The position numbers and the translations under genes were made by a program. A stretch of 64,000 nucleotides of DNA. It comes from Desulfuromonadales bacterium. GTDB lineage: Bacteria; Desulfobacterota; Desulfuromonadia; Desulfuromonadales; JAHYIW01. The first letter of the stretch is position 1. Every line of letters starts with the position of its first letter. Under the pieces are notes generated by a model that was not told the origin of the DNA, ran no database searches, and saw only the letters and a list, made by a program, of their open reading frames with translations. Location of the stretch: contig JARGFI010000001.1 of the NCBI GenBank assembly GCA_029210745.1, positions 1 through 64,000 of the forward strand, in the 5' to 3' direction. Shown one piece after another: positions 41,880 to 51,892 of this stretch.

Positions 41880-42362
41880 ATGTGGCGTCGGTGGGCAATT
41901 ATTCGCCAGTTCAAACTGAATCTGTTGCGATTTATACGGTTGCACGGTACGCCGAATGATATCGCTCGCGGGTTTGCGCTCGGCATCTTCATCGGCATGA
42001 CCCCCACCTTTGGTTTGCAGATGCTGATTGCGATTTTTTTTGCCATGCTGCTCCGTGAAAACAAACTTGCCGCGGTTCTCGGCGTCTGGATCACCAATCC
42101 GTTGACCGCGCCTTTTATTTATGCCGCTGAATATGAAACCGGGCGTGTTTTACTTGGTTTGAATCGTGTCGGAATGCCGCAGGAATTATCGTATCACACC
42201 CTGTGTCAGATGGGTTCTGATGTGATTCTTGCTCTTGCTCTTGGTAGTTTGCTCTTTGCCAGCCTTTCTTATGTGATCACCTATGCCTTGACCCTGCGGC
42301 TTTTGCCGTTACTTAAACAGGCCCGTATTCCCCGTTGGCCCCGTCCCCGGCGGCATTTCTGA
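41880..42362 (+). CDS. DUF2062 membrane protein
   Basis: About 160 residues. The DUF2062 signature is present: GTPNDIARGFALGIFIGMTPTFGLQMLIAIFFAMLLRENKLAAVLGVWITNPLTAPFIYAAEYETG. Hydrophobic stretches at about 35-60, 65-85 and 120-145 suggest a polytopic inner-membrane protein, with a basic C-terminal tail (KQARIPRWPRPRRHF). The family has no established function. It lies 16 bases after tsaD and six bases before rsmA, so it is carried in that operon. The start MWRRWAIIRQFKLN is positively charged, in line with an inside N-terminus. Confidence 0.85.
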   Translation: MWRRWAIIRQFKLNLLRFIRLHGTPNDIARGFALGIFIGMTPTFGLQMLIAIFFAMLLRENKLAAVLGVWITNPLTAPFIYAAEYETGRVLLGLNRVGMPQELSYHTLCQMGSDVILALALGSLLFASLSYVITYALTLRLLPLLKQARIPRWPRPRRHF

Positions 42363-42367
42363 AGCTG

Positions 42368-43159
42368 ATGTCCGATTACCGGCATAAAAAACGTTTTGGA
42401 CAGAATTTTTTGCGCGACCAGAATATTGTGCGCAAAATAGTAACCGCAGCGTTCCTGACAGATGCGGATCGAGCACTGGAAATCGGTCCCGGTCTGGGCG
42501 CGTTGACCGATGAGTTGCTGCACGCTGCCGGGCAGGTCGAGGTCATGGAGGTTGATCGCGACCTGATTGCCCGTCTCAAAGAACGACATGATCCACGGTT
42601 GCTTGTTCATGAAGGGGACGCTCTGTCACTTCAGTGGGATCAATTGCTGCGTAACCCGCCCTACGTGCTGGTTGCCAATCTGCCCTATAATATCTCAACC
42701 CCGATTCTTTTCAAAATTATCGAGCATCGTGATGTCTTCAAGCGTCTGGTGCTCATGTTTCAGAAGGAGGTTGGCGACCGTATCCGGGCGAGTCCCGGAA
42801 CCAAGAATTACAGTGTGTTGTCGATCTTCAGTCAACTGCATTTTTCGATTGAGCAGGTTTGTTCCGTTGCGCCCACGGCGTTTATCCCGCCACCTAAAGT
42901 TCAGTCAGTCGTTCTGGCTTTTACTCCTCTAGCAAAACCGAGAGCTCATTTGACCAATGCGGATCTGTTTCGTAAAGTAGTAAGGGCCGCGTTTAACCAG
43001 CGGCGCAAAACGCTGCGCAATGCTCTGCGTCTGCTCGATATCGACGGGGCTCTGCTCGACAGTGCCTTGATGGAAGTCGCTATCGATCCGCAGCGCAGGG
43101 GAGAAACCCTCACCCTCGAAGAGTTTGCTGCCTTGAGTAATGCGATTGCAGCACAGTGA
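42368..43159 (+). CDS. rsmA: 16S rRNA (adenine(1518)-N6/(1519)-N6)-dimethyltransferase
   Basis: About 263 residues from ATG 42368; the track start eleven codons earlier is unlikely. KsgA features: HKKRFGQNFLRDQNIVRKIV, the SAM site ALEIGPGLGALTDELL, VEVDRD-like VMEVDRDLIARL, the catalytic NLPYNISTPILFK and the substrate loop LMFQKEVGDRI. The C-terminal helical domain (LFRKVVRAAFNQRRKTLRNAL) is complete. It dimethylates two adjacent adenosines near the 3' end of 16S rRNA during small-subunit maturation. Six bases separate it from the DUF2062 gene and thirteen from the isomerase gene. Confidence 0.95.
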   Translation: MSDYRHKKRFGQNFLRDQNIVRKIVTAAFLTDADRALEIGPGLGALTDELLHAAGQVEVMEVDRDLIARLKERHDPRLLVHEGDALSLQWDQLLRNPPYVLVANLPYNISTPILFKIIEHRDVFKRLVLMFQKEVGDRIRASPGTKNYSVLSIFSQLHFSIEQVCSVAPTAFIPPPKVQSVVLAFTPLAKPRAHLTNADLFRKVVRAAFNQRRKTLRNALRLLDIDGALLDSALMEVAIDPQRRGETLTLEEFAALSNAIAAQ

Positions 43160-43171
43160 AAAGGCATCCAA

Positions 43172-44044
43172 ATGAAGACAATCATTTCAGTTAACGGAAA
43201 ACCGATTCTGGAGCGTGATTATTCCAATGCGCTTAACGGATTCGCCCTGAATGAGCAGGGTAAAAAGTTCTCTGAGCTTCAGCCGCTGGACCAGGAAAAT
43301 CTTCAGCAACGGGTTCAGGAGAAGCTCATTGCGCGAGAGCTGCTTTTTGAAGAAGCGATGGCGCGCGGTATCGTGCCGACCAACGAAGAAACTGACGTCG
43401 AGATTGACAAGATTGTCAGCACATTTCCTTCGCCCGATGCGTTTGCCAGCTTTCTCGCCGATTCAGGGATCGCGCCGATGGAATATTTTCGCATGACCCG
43501 GCAGGATCTGGCGGTTCATCAGTTGTATGATAGACTGCGCAACGAACTGCCCGAAGCGACTCCCGAGGACATCGCCGCGTTTTATCAGAAGCACCGTGAT
43601 GCGCTGCAAACATTCCCCAGGGTGCATGTTCGTCACATTTTGATTCGCATCGAGGACGATAATCGCGCCGCCGCGCACGCTAAAATTGAAGCGCTCAGAC
43701 TAAAGGCGCAAACCGATGATTTTGCCGAGCTGGCGGCGCTGCATTCGCACTGCCCAAGCACCGTCAATGGGGGCAGCCTCGGTTTTATTTCAGGTCCCGA
43801 TGTTGATCCGGATTTCGCCACTGTCGCCTTTACTCTGGAGCCTGGAGTGGTCAGTGATATCGTCGCGACTGCGTTCGGACTCCATTTGCTTAAGGTTGAA
43901 GAGCGTCAGGAGCCACGACCATTGACCCTTGATGAAGCCACACCGAAAATTTGCCGTATGATGACCGAGCTGGCGTTAGCGCAGCGTTTGTACCTGTTAA
44001 TCGCAGCGCTTAAAGGGCAGGCCAAAATCGAAATACACAAATAA
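43172..44044 (+). CDS. Parvulin-type peptidyl-prolyl isomerase (SurA/PrsA-like)
   Basis: About 290 residues. An N-terminal SurA-like helical region (SVNGKPILERDYSNALNGFA, QEKLIARELLFEEAMARGIVPTNEETDVEI) is followed by a parvulin domain at about 148-245: VHVRHILIRIEDDNRAAAHAKIEALRLKAQTDDFAELAALHSHCPSTVNGGSLGFISGPDVDPDFATVAFTLEPGVVSDIVATAFGLHLLKV. No signal peptide or lipobox is visible, unlike periplasmic SurA or PrsA, so it may act in the cytoplasm or be exported by another route. It is the last gene of the tsaD run and is followed by the big glutamate dehydrogenase. Confidence 0.86.
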   Translation: MKTIISVNGKPILERDYSNALNGFALNEQGKKFSELQPLDQENLQQRVQEKLIARELLFEEAMARGIVPTNEETDVEIDKIVSTFPSPDAFASFLADSGIAPMEYFRMTRQDLAVHQLYDRLRNELPEATPEDIAAFYQKHRDALQTFPRVHVRHILIRIEDDNRAAAHAKIEALRLKAQTDDFAELAALHSHCPSTVNGGSLGFISGPDVDPDFATVAFTLEPGVVSDIVATAFGLHLLKVEERQEPRPLTLDEATPKICRMMTELALAQRLYLLIAALKGQAKIEIHK

Positions 44045-44069
44045 ATCAACCGGTTGAAGGGTGAAACGT

Positions 44070-47000
44070 ATGTCGACTTCGAATATTTTTATTGCACACG
44101 ACAATGACCGCCATTCCCCTGAAATTGATCGCATTACCAGGGAAGTAGAAGCTTTTCCGGGAACCGGGTTCAGCGATTTACAGCAGGCATTGTTTCATCA
44201 TCTCATCGCGTTTACTCCAGCCGCGTATTTCCAGCGGCTGGATCCCTCCCTGCTCGCAAAAATCTTTTCACGTATTGATCGGTTTTTTTCTGCGCGGGAG
44301 CAGCATGTCCACGTCTGCATCATTCCCGGAGCCTGCACCACGCGCTATCCTCTGCTGATGGTTAACGCTGCCGATGCCCCGTATCTGCTTGATTCCAGCC
44401 AGATGTTGCTGAATCGTGAGGGGCTCCCGTTTCGTGTTGTCTGTCATCCGATTATGACCGTAACCCGGGCGCATGGTCAGGTCACCCGTTTGTCTTCGCA
44501 AGGTGAAGCCGGGCCCCAGGAGTCCCTGCAGTTGATCGAACTCCTCTGCCATGACGATTTGATTTCGCGTGAACTGACCCTGCGACTTGAACGGGTTATT
44601 GAGCAAACCCTTGACGTGGCTCGCAACCGGCAGTTACATTATCAATTGCTGAAAAAACTGGCTACGCAGCTGCCAACCAGGGAAAGCAAAGAGTTGCTGA
44701 AATGGATGTGTGCAGATAATTTTGTACCGTTGCAATACCGTTCTTTGCTGGTTGCTGCTGATAATGCCGAATTTATTGCGGAAGACATGGCGGTCGGGCG
44801 AGGTCCCGAGCTTTGGCCCGCTCCTGCACTGGAGGCACAGGACAGGATGGCAATGATGACCTCGTTTCTGCGCCGCGACCGTCATCTGGTGATCGAAGAG
44901 CTTGAGCTTCAAAGCCCGGTTTGCCGCCCGGAACCACTCATCTATCTGGGCTTGCGTGTGGCTGATGATGCCGGTGTTCATGAACACATATTTTGCGGAT
45001 TCTTTACCGCACAATCGTTTGATGATCAGATCGACAGCGTACCTTTTCTCAAGCAGCGCATTGGCGCGGCGTTGGATACCCTCAAACTTGCCGTCGGTTC
45101 TTACGATTATCGCAAGTCGATCGACATCCTGAACGACTTTCCCAAGGCCGAGCTTTTTCAGTTAAGTGATGAGGATCTGCTTACCCTGATCAAATCGTTT
45201 GTCTATCTTTATCGTTATCGTTCCGTAAAAATTATTGTCACGCGCAGTCTGGCGGTCAGCGGGCTGTCGTTTCTGGTCATGTTGCCGCGCGAATTTTACT
45301 CCGAGCAGAATCGTTTGAAAATCGAGGGATTTCTGCGCCGCACGTTAAAAGCTGAGCGCATTCGCTCGCGCATGCCGCAACCGACGGCGGACTATCTGTC
45401 ATTTCAGGTTCACGCTTACGTCCCTGAAGTTCCTCAGCAGCTGGATATTCACCGCATCGAATATGCCTTAACCCATCTCACCCGCCCCTGGTCGCTCAAA
45501 CTGCAAATGCTGTTGCAGCGCCATTACGGCGAGGACCAGGGACACCTGATAAATTCCCGTTACGTCGGGGCTTTCTGTACTGAATACCGGCAGACCATTC
45601 ATCCACGTTTCGCGGTGCGTGATATTGTCCAGCTTGAACGCGTGGCAGCAGATCGGCAGGATCGTTTCGATCTCTGGGGACCATTTCTCGCCGCTGAGTC
45701 GTACTTTCGACTCCAGTTTTACAGTGTGTCCGAGCACGACCTGAATACCCTCTTTCCGCTTCTGGAAAATCTCGGAATCAGTGTTATCGACGAGGTTGAC
45801 TTCGAAGTTTCCCGCCCGGAGCAAAAACTGTATATCAAAAGCTTCAAACTCCGTGAAGCATCCTCTGGCGGGGCGATCGGACCGGTCCGCAAAAGATTGC
45901 TTGAAATCCTTCACGCCCTGCGTGCAGGTGCGGTAGAGAATGACTATCTCAATCGACTCCTGCTCCCCACCGGACTGGACTGGCGTGCGATCGATGTTTT
46001 TCGCGGTTATCGCAATTATTACTTCCAGCTGGGGAACCCGTTCACCAAAAAACGGGTGGCGTTTTCACTGATCAGGAATCCCCAGGTGGCGAAGCTGCTC
46101 TTTGCATACTTTGCCGCCAGGTTCAAGGATGAACCGCGCTGGTCCGATCCGGCAGTGCGCGAGGAAGAAGCGCTCATGCCGCTGCGGCTGGAACTGCTGT
46201 CTGCCCTGAATGCTGTTGCCGATGTCAACGAAGATACGATTTTGCGCACACTGTTCAACTTGATCGATTCGACCGTCAGAACAAATTATTTCAACCGGAT
46301 CGACAGTGATGATTATTTCTTTGCTTTCAAAATCAGTGCTATCGGCATTATCGAAATGCCTGCACCGCGACCACTTTACGAAATTTATGTTCATTCCGCT
46401 TCAATGGAGGGGATCCACCTGCGCGGCGGACGTGTTGCCCGGGGAGGGATTCGCTGGTCTGACCGCCCCGATGATTTTCGCACAGAAATCCTTGGTTTGA
46501 TGAAAACCCAGATGACCAAAAATGCGTTGATCGTTCCGGTTGGATCGAAAGGCGGGTTTGTGGTCAAGGAAGAATGGTCGGATCGCGAGAGTGGCGCGCG
46601 ACTCTCCAGAGCCGCATATCAGCGGCTTATGCGCGGACTCCTTGACCTGACCGACAATCGGGTCGGAAAGGAGATTGTCCGCCCGGCAGGGATCGTCGCC
46701 TATGATGATACCGATCCCTATCTGGTGGTCGCGGCCGACAAGGGAACCGCCCATCTTTCCGACACCGCCAACGCTATTTCCGCAGCATACGGTTTCTGGC
46801 TTGATGATGCCTTCGCCAGCGGCGGTTCCAACGGTTACGATCACAAGGAGCTGGCGATCACGGCGCGTGGCGCATGGGAATGTGTCAAAACCCACTTTCG
46901 CGAGATCGGGATCAATCCTGAAGTTGACCCGATCAGTGTTGTCGGTATCGGTGATATGAGTGGTGATGTCTTTGGTAACGGCATGTTGCTCTCAAAAACC

Positions 47001-48806
47001 ATTCAACTACGGGCGGCGTTCGATCATCGGCATATATTTCTCGATCCGAACCCCGATCCTGCCAGCAGTTGGCGTGAGCGACAGCGACTCTTTCGGTTGC
47101 CGCGTTCCAGCTGGGAAGATTATTCCGCGGCCCTGATTTCTAAAGGTGGCGGGGTTTACCCCCGCCACGCCAAAGATATCCCCCTCTCTGCCGAGGTGCG
47201 ACACTGGTTGAATATTCGTCACGAATCGCTTGATGCCGACAGCCTGATCAGCAAGCTGCTCAGCGCAGAGGTCGATTTGCTCTGGAACGGCGGGATCGGA
47301 ACCTATGTCAAGGCAAGCGATGAAACGAATGACCTGGTTGGTGACCGCACCAACGATAATGTGCGCATCAATGCCTCCGAATTGCAGGCGAAAGTCATCG
47401 GCGAGGGGGGGAATCTGGGCATGACCCAGCGTGCGCGGGTTGAATATGCCCGTCACGGCGGAAGGATTAATACCGATGCTATCGACAATTCAGCCGGTGT
47501 TGATTGTTCCGACCATGAAGTCAATCTGAAGATTCTGATGCTGCAACCGACCGTGCATGCGCAGTTGGCCGACAGTGCCGAGCGTAACCGGGTGCTGGCC
47601 GACGTGACAGATATCGTTTGCGCCATGGTTTTGCGTAACAATTATCGTCAGAGCCTGGCGCTTTCGCTCGAACTGAAGCGATGCAGTGCCTATCCGGAGC
47701 GACATCTTGCCCTGGCCGAACGTCTGGACCGGGCCGGGGTGATGGATCGCAAGGGAGAGTCAATTCCGCCCGCCAAAGTGATCATGGCCCGTGACCGGCG
47801 GCGTTTCGAACGACCGGAACTCGCAATTCTGATGGCCTATGCAAAAATGCACCTTTTTCATACCCTGATCGACTCCGGCGTCCTTGATCAACCGGTGTAT
47901 CGACCGATCCTCGACAGTTACTTTCCGGCACCGATTCAGCAACGCTTTGCCAGCGAGTTTCCGCACCATCCCCTGTGTTGTGAGATTGTTGCCACCGTGT
48001 TGACAAATAATATAATCGATCAGGCCGGAAGTTCGATCATTTTTGATCTGATGCGTGAAACCGATGCCAGTGCATTCGATGTTGCCGAGCGTTATCTGCT
48101 TTTTGATGCAGTGATTAATGGAGATGAATTACGCGCCGCGATCTACGCCGGTGATTACCGGATGCCGGCGGAGCGTCAGCACGAAGTTCTGCTGCGTCTG
48201 GAACAACTCCTTTATGAACTCTGTCGCCGTACCCTGAATAACGGGGCGGTCTTGAATTATTCGACCGCTGAAATCGAACGGCAGAGCGCATTGCTGGCTG
48301 AATATGCCAAAAGTCTCGGTGGGGTCATCGCTGCGGATGATTGGGAAAATTACCGCGCCGAAGCTGAACGCCTGTGTGCTGAAGGTTTTTCTGATGAACA
48401 GGCCCGGGTGCTGGCGTGTCTGCCGCTGTTCGTTGATTTTATTGATGTTGCTGAGCTGGCAACGGCAGTTTCCTGTGATTTTTATACAGCGGCCAATATG
48501 GTCAATGAAATTACTCGGCGCTTTGCCCTTACCGAGATCGTGGCCCTGATCGCAAACCGCAAAGCTGATCGCTGGGAACAGCGGGCAGCAGAGTTGTTGA
48601 CGGATGATTTTCGTGCAACCCTCTATCAGTTATCGCGTCAGGTGATTACCAAAAACAACGGAAACCTGGATGCCTACTGCGCGCTCCGCCGCCGCAGCGA
48701 ACGCCACTATCTGCGCCTGCTGAAGGATGTGCGCACCGCACCGGCAGCAAATTTGCATCCTTTCACGGTTCTTCTGGCCGCTTTTCGATCGATTGTGATC
48801 GAATAA
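44070..48806 (+). CDS. NAD-specific glutamate dehydrogenase (large, ~180 kDa type)
   Basis: About 1578 residues from ATG 44070, with AAGGG upstream; GTG 44061 is an alternative. The size and domain plan fit the L_180 class: a long regulatory N-terminus, then the catalytic core near residues 770-1150, with VHSASMEGIHLRGGRVARGGIRWSDRPDDFRTEILGLMKTQMTKNALIVPVGSKGGFVVKEE, VVAADKGTAHLSDTANAIS and VVGIGDMSGDVFGNGMLLS. A helical C-terminal domain follows (AYAKMHLFHTLIDSGVLD, EITRRFALTEIVALIAN). It converts glutamate to 2-oxoglutarate and ammonia with NAD. In relatives the N- and C-terminal extensions are regulatory. It is a single gene with 111 bases before panB. Confidence 0.94.
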   Translation: MSTSNIFIAHDNDRHSPEIDRITREVEAFPGTGFSDLQQALFHHLIAFTPAAYFQRLDPSLLAKIFSRIDRFFSAREQHVHVCIIPGACTTRYPLLMVNAADAPYLLDSSQMLLNREGLPFRVVCHPIMTVTRAHGQVTRLSSQGEAGPQESLQLIELLCHDDLISRELTLRLERVIEQTLDVARNRQLHYQLLKKLATQLPTRESKELLKWMCADNFVPLQYRSLLVAADNAEFIAEDMAVGRGPELWPAPALEAQDRMAMMTSFLRRDRHLVIEELELQSPVCRPEPLIYLGLRVADDAGVHEHIFCGFFTAQSFDDQIDSVPFLKQRIGAALDTLKLAVGSYDYRKSIDILNDFPKAELFQLSDEDLLTLIKSFVYLYRYRSVKIIVTRSLAVSGLSFLVMLPREFYSEQNRLKIEGFLRRTLKAERIRSRMPQPTADYLSFQVHAYVPEVPQQLDIHRIEYALTHLTRPWSLKLQMLLQRHYGEDQGHLINSRYVGAFCTEYRQTIHPRFAVRDIVQLERVAADRQDRFDLWGPFLAAESYFRLQFYSVSEHDLNTLFPLLENLGISVIDEVDFEVSRPEQKLYIKSFKLREASSGGAIGPVRKRLLEILHALRAGAVENDYLNRLLLPTGLDWRAIDVFRGYRNYYFQLGNPFTKKRVAFSLIRNPQVAKLLFAYFAARFKDEPRWSDPAVREEEALMPLRLELLSALNAVADVNEDTILRTLFNLIDSTVRTNYFNRIDSDDYFFAFKISAIGIIEMPAPRPLYEIYVHSASMEGIHLRGGRVARGGIRWSDRPDDFRTEILGLMKTQMTKNALIVPVGSKGGFVVKEEWSDRESGARLSRAAYQRLMRGLLDLTDNRVGKEIVRPAGIVAYDDTDPYLVVAADKGTAHLSDTANAISAAYGFWLDDAFASGGSNGYDHKELAITARGAWECVKTHFREIGINPEVDPISVVGIGDMSGDVFGNGMLLSKTIQLRAAFDHRHIFLDPNPDPASSWRERQRLFRLPRSSWEDYSAALISKGGGVYPRHAKDIPLSAEVRHWLNIRHESLDADSLISKLLSAEVDLLWNGGIGTYVKASDETNDLVGDRTNDNVRINASELQAKVIGEGGNLGMTQRARVEYARHGGRINTDAIDNSAGVDCSDHEVNLKILMLQPTVHAQLADSAERNRVLADVTDIVCAMVLRNNYRQSLALSLELKRCSAYPERHLALAERLDRAGVMDRKGESIPPAKVIMARDRRRFERPELAILMAYAKMHLFHTLIDSGVLDQPVYRPILDSYFPAPIQQRFASEFPHHPLCCEIVATVLTNNIIDQAGSSIIFDLMRETDASAFDVAERYLLFDAVINGDELRAAIYAGDYRMPAERQHEVLLRLEQLLYELCRRTLNNGAVLNYSTAEIERQSALLAEYAKSLGGVIAADDWENYRAEAERLCAEGFSDEQARVLACLPLFVDFIDVAELATAVSCDFYTAANMVNEITRRFALTEIVALIANRKADRWEQRAAELLTDDFRATLYQLSRQVITKNNGNLDAYCALRRRSERHYLRLLKDVRTAPAANLHPFTVLLAAFRSIVIE

Positions 48807-48917
48807 ACAGTACCCTGGCAGATGGCAAAAAAGTCTGGACAGTTTTCTGGTGGATGATATAGCTTTAGCGTTGCCGTTCACTGACAGTCATGACATTAAA
48901 TTCAACAGGTTGAGATT

Positions 48918-49715
48918 ATGAAGCCAAAGACGATTCTTGATTTACAGCGAATGAAAAGTGCCGGTGAAAAAATCACCGTCTTGACCGCCTACGATTATCC
49001 CTTCGCGCGGCTGCTCGACCAGGCCGGGATCGATGTTCTGCTGGTCGGCGATTCGCTCGGTTCGGTGGTGGCCGGGTACGATAATACCCTGCCGGTGACA
49101 ATGGAGGAGATGATCTATCACACCCGCGCGGTGGTGCGCGGTACGACCAATGCCCTGGTCGTCGCTGATATGCCGTTCATGTCCTATCAAGTTGACTGTG
49201 CCGCTGCCCGGCGCAATGCCGGACGGCTGATCAAGGAGGGTGGGGCCCAGGCGGTCAAGCTTGAAGGGGGGGCCACTATCGCCGCGACGATCGCCGCGCT
49301 GACCGCCATCGATATTCCGGTTGTCGGGCATATCGGTCTGACGCCGCAATCGATCCATCGCATGGGCGGCTATCGGGTGCAGGGGCGTGAAGATGTCCAG
49401 GCCGCACAGTTGCGCGCCGACGCCCGCGCGGTTGAGGACGCTGGCGCTTGTGCCATTGTCCTGGAAGGGATCCCGGCGGCGCTGGCTGCCGAAATCACCG
49501 CCGAATTGACGATTCCGACGATCGGCATCGGTGCTGGTGTCGCGTGCGACGGTCAGGTGCTGGTGATTCACGATATCCTCGGTCTGTGTGAAAAATACTC
49601 CCCGAAATTTGTCAAGCGCTACGCCGATGTTGCCGCCGTGATCAGTGAGAGCGCCCAGGCATATATCAACGATGTCAAACAGGGGACTTTCCCTGACGAC
49701 GAACACAGTTTTTAA
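48918..49715 (+). CDS. panB: 3-methyl-2-oxobutanoate hydroxymethyltransferase
   Basis: About 265 residues, the usual PanB length. Motifs: [54 protein letters not shown], with metal-binding Asp and the GDSLG loop, [42 protein letters not shown] and [22 protein letters not shown]. It adds a hydroxymethyl group from methylene-tetrahydrofolate to 3-methyl-2-oxobutanoate, the first committed step to pantothenate. panC follows three bases later, so the two enzymes of the branch are made together. Nothing unusual in length or motifs. Confidence 0.97.
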   Translation: MKPKTILDLQRMKSAGEKITVLTAYDYPFARLLDQAGIDVLLVGDSLGSVVAGYDNTLPVTMEEMIYHTRAVVRGTTNALVVADMPFMSYQVDCAAARRNAGRLIKEGGAQAVKLEGGATIAATIAALTAIDIPVVGHIGLTPQSIHRMGGYRVQGREDVQAAQLRADARAVEDAGACAIVLEGIPAALAAEITAELTIPTIGIGAGVACDGQVLVIHDILGLCEKYSPKFVKRYADVAAVISESAQAYINDVKQGTFPDDEHSF

Positions 49716-49718
49716 ATC

Positions 49719-50594
49719 ATGACGACACCATCTCTTGAAACAATCGCGGACGCTGCTGCAATGCAGCAACGGTGCCTGGCCGCCCGGCGTGCCGGACAGA
49801 CCATTGCCTTTGTCCCGACCATGGGCTATCTCCACGAAGGGCATCTCAGCCTGCTGCGCTCCGGGCGAGAGCGCGGTGAGTTGCTGATCCTCTCGATCTT
49901 TGTCAACCCCACCCAGTTCGGACCGAATGAGGACTTGGCGAGCTATCCGCGCGATCTTGAACGGGATCTTGCCGTGGCCGCTGAAGCGGGAGTCGATCTG
50001 GTCTTTTTGCCGACTCCGGAGATAATGTATCCGCCACATTACGCCACCTATGTCACTGTCGAGGGGGTGACCGAGGGGCTGTGCGGGGCGAACCGTCCGG
50101 GGCATTTTCGCGGGGTCACAACGGTTGTGTGTAAACTCTTTAATATTGTTCAGCCGGATGTCGCCCTGTTCGGGCAGAAGGACTTTCAGCAACTGGCGGT
50201 GATCCGGCGCATGACCAGCGATCTGAATCTGCCGGTGGAGATTGTCGGGCTGCCGATCATTCGCGAGGCGGATGGTCTGGCGATGAGTTCGCGCAACGTC
50301 TACCTGTCTGCCCGTGAGCGGCAGCAGGCGCTGGCATTGAGCGATGCCCTGCACCTTGCCTCAACCGCAGTGCAACAGGGGGAAATGAACGTGCAGGCGC
50401 TGCTTGCTCTGGCAACCAGACGGATTGAGCAGGAACCGCTTGCGGTGATCGATTATATTGAAATCCGTGATGCGCTCACCCTGCAACCGCTTCAAAAAAT
50501 CGATCAAGCCGGTGCCGAGGCGGTGCTGCTGCTGGCGGTCAAATTCGGGAAAACACGGTTGCTTGACAATCACTATCTGACGCAACCGTTCTAG
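49719..50594 (+). CDS. panC: Pantoate--beta-alanine ligase
   Basis: About 291 residues. PanC landmarks: FVPTMGYLHEGHLSLLRSGRERGELLILSIFVNPTQFGPNEDLASYPRDLERD (HIGH-like HEGHL and pantoate site), TEGLCGANRPGHFRGVTTVVCKLFNIVQPDVALFGQKDFQQLAVIRRM, and IIREADGLAMSSRNVYLS (KMSKS equivalent). It ligates pantoate with beta-alanine at the cost of ATP. It starts three bases after panB. The alternative panD gene is not next to it. The amidohydrolase follows 17 bases later with a strong ribosome binding site, so it may share the transcript. Confidence 0.97.
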   Translation: MTTPSLETIADAAAMQQRCLAARRAGQTIAFVPTMGYLHEGHLSLLRSGRERGELLILSIFVNPTQFGPNEDLASYPRDLERDLAVAAEAGVDLVFLPTPEIMYPPHYATYVTVEGVTEGLCGANRPGHFRGVTTVVCKLFNIVQPDVALFGQKDFQQLAVIRRMTSDLNLPVEIVGLPIIREADGLAMSSRNVYLSARERQQALALSDALHLASTAVQQGEMNVQALLALATRRIEQEPLAVIDYIEIRDALTLQPLQKIDQAGAEAVLLLAVKFGKTRLLDNHYLTQPF

Positions 50595-50611
50595 GCGGGG
50601 AGGGGACCGCC

Positions 50612-51892
50612 ATGGAACACCTCTATCAAGCGCGGATCGTTTACAGCCCTGGCGTTGCACCGATCAATGATGGGGCGCTGGTGTCACATGATGGCCGCCT
50701 GGTCGCCGTCGGGGCCCGTTCCGCCTTGCGCAAGGATTATCCCGCAGCGCGGATCACCGACTTTGGCGACGCCATCATCCTCCCGCCACTGGTTAATGCC
50801 CATACCCACCTCGAACTGACACTTTTCCCTGAATGGGTGCGTCTGTTTAATGAAAAAGGCACCTCACCGACTTTTGTTGACTGGATGTTGCGCATGGTGC
50901 GCGTCAAGCGCCAGATTGCACATGAGGCGTTCGCGCCAGCGGTAGCAACCGGCCTGCGCGCGTCGCTGCAATCGGGCGTTGGTGCCATCGGTGACATCTT
51001 GTCGTCCTTTTGGGCTCGCTCAGCCTATCTTGACACCCCCATGCTGGGGCGCGTCTTTTTTGAAATCCTCGGTCGCGATCCGGCGCGTAACCATCAGCTA
51101 TTGTCCTCCGTAACAGCGCTCCTTGATGCGCACTATGGGGCGTTATTGCCAGCCTTATCCCCTCACGCCCCCTATACGATCAGCGCTGAATTTCTTGCCA
51201 ACGTGATGACGTTGGCGACCGAGAAAAAGTTACCCCTGGCGATCCATCTTGCGGAGTCGAGCGCTGAGGTCGAATTTTTGCAGACGGCAACCGGGCCGCT
51301 GATCGATAAATTTTATCCCTTTGTCGGCTGGCGCGATACCATGCCAATCGCCACCGGAAAAACACCGTTGACCTGGCTGACATCATGTGGTCAACTCTCC
51401 TCCCGGACGTTGCTGATTCATGCCGTGCAGGTTACGGCGGCGGATATCCAGGCCATCGCCGCCGCCCGCGCCAGCGTGGTTCTTTGCCCCCGCTCGAATC
51501 ATCGGCTGCACGTCGGTAAAGCGCCAGCGGGCGCCATGCACCGGGCCGGGATCAGACTGGCGCTCGGCACGGACAGTCTGGCCAGTAACGACAGTCTTTC
51601 GATCTGGGATGAACTCGCTTTTGCGCGCACCTGGTTCAACGGCGAACTCGATCCCCCCGCGCTGCTCGCCATGGCCACCATCAATGGTGCGATGGCCCTC
51701 GGCCTGGATGGCGAACTGGGGCGGCTGGCAGCAGGGTGGGGCAGTCACTTTCAGGTCTTGCGTCCGGCGGCGTTACCCCGCTTGTCCGAAGTGGAAGATT
51801 TTTTAACCGCGCCGGGGCGTGACGCTGAAGTCAAGGCGCTTTATCTGCACGGGTGTAATCAACTTACAGAACAAGGTAGTATTTCACGATGA
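50612..51892 (+). CDS. Amidohydrolase, possibly aminodeoxyfutalosine deaminase
   Basis: About 426 residues, start ATG 50612 behind GGGGAGGGG. This is a metal-dependent amidohydrolase of the chlorohydrolase/deaminase branch: PPLVNAHTHLELT (metal His pair), ALSPHAPYTIS, LAIHLAESSAEVEFL, LLIHAVQVTAADIQ, VVLCPRSNHRLHVGKAPAGAMHRAGIRLALGTDSLASNDSLSIWDELAFA with the metal-binding Asp. The CPRSN...LGTDSLASN block fits deaminases of S-adenosylhomocysteine or 6-amino-6-deoxyfutalosine, and Geobacter-like bacteria make menaquinone by the futalosine route. I do not assert the substrate. The stop overlaps rseC (ATGATG). Confidence 0.75.
   Translation: MEHLYQARIVYSPGVAPINDGALVSHDGRLVAVGARSALRKDYPAARITDFGDAIILPPLVNAHTHLELTLFPEWVRLFNEKGTSPTFVDWMLRMVRVKRQIAHEAFAPAVATGLRASLQSGVGAIGDILSSFWARSAYLDTPMLGRVFFEILGRDPARNHQLLSSVTALLDAHYGALLPALSPHAPYTISAEFLANVMTLATEKKLPLAIHLAESSAEVEFLQTATGPLIDKFYPFVGWRDTMPIATGKTPLTWLTSCGQLSSRTLLIHAVQVTAADIQAIAAARASVVLCPRSNHRLHVGKAPAGAMHRAGIRLALGTDSLASNDSLSIWDELAFARTWFNGELDPPALLAMATINGAMALGLDGELGRLAAGWGSHFQVLRPAALPRLSEVEDFLTAPGRDAEVKALYLHGCNQLTEQGSISR

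Noticed and set aside
48942-50354. Long antisense ORF (470 codons) opposite panB-panC.
   Set aside because: It is a shadow of high-GC coding DNA; panB and panC are unmistakable on the + strand. The same applies to 3767-4762, 5458-6570 and 62239-63852.
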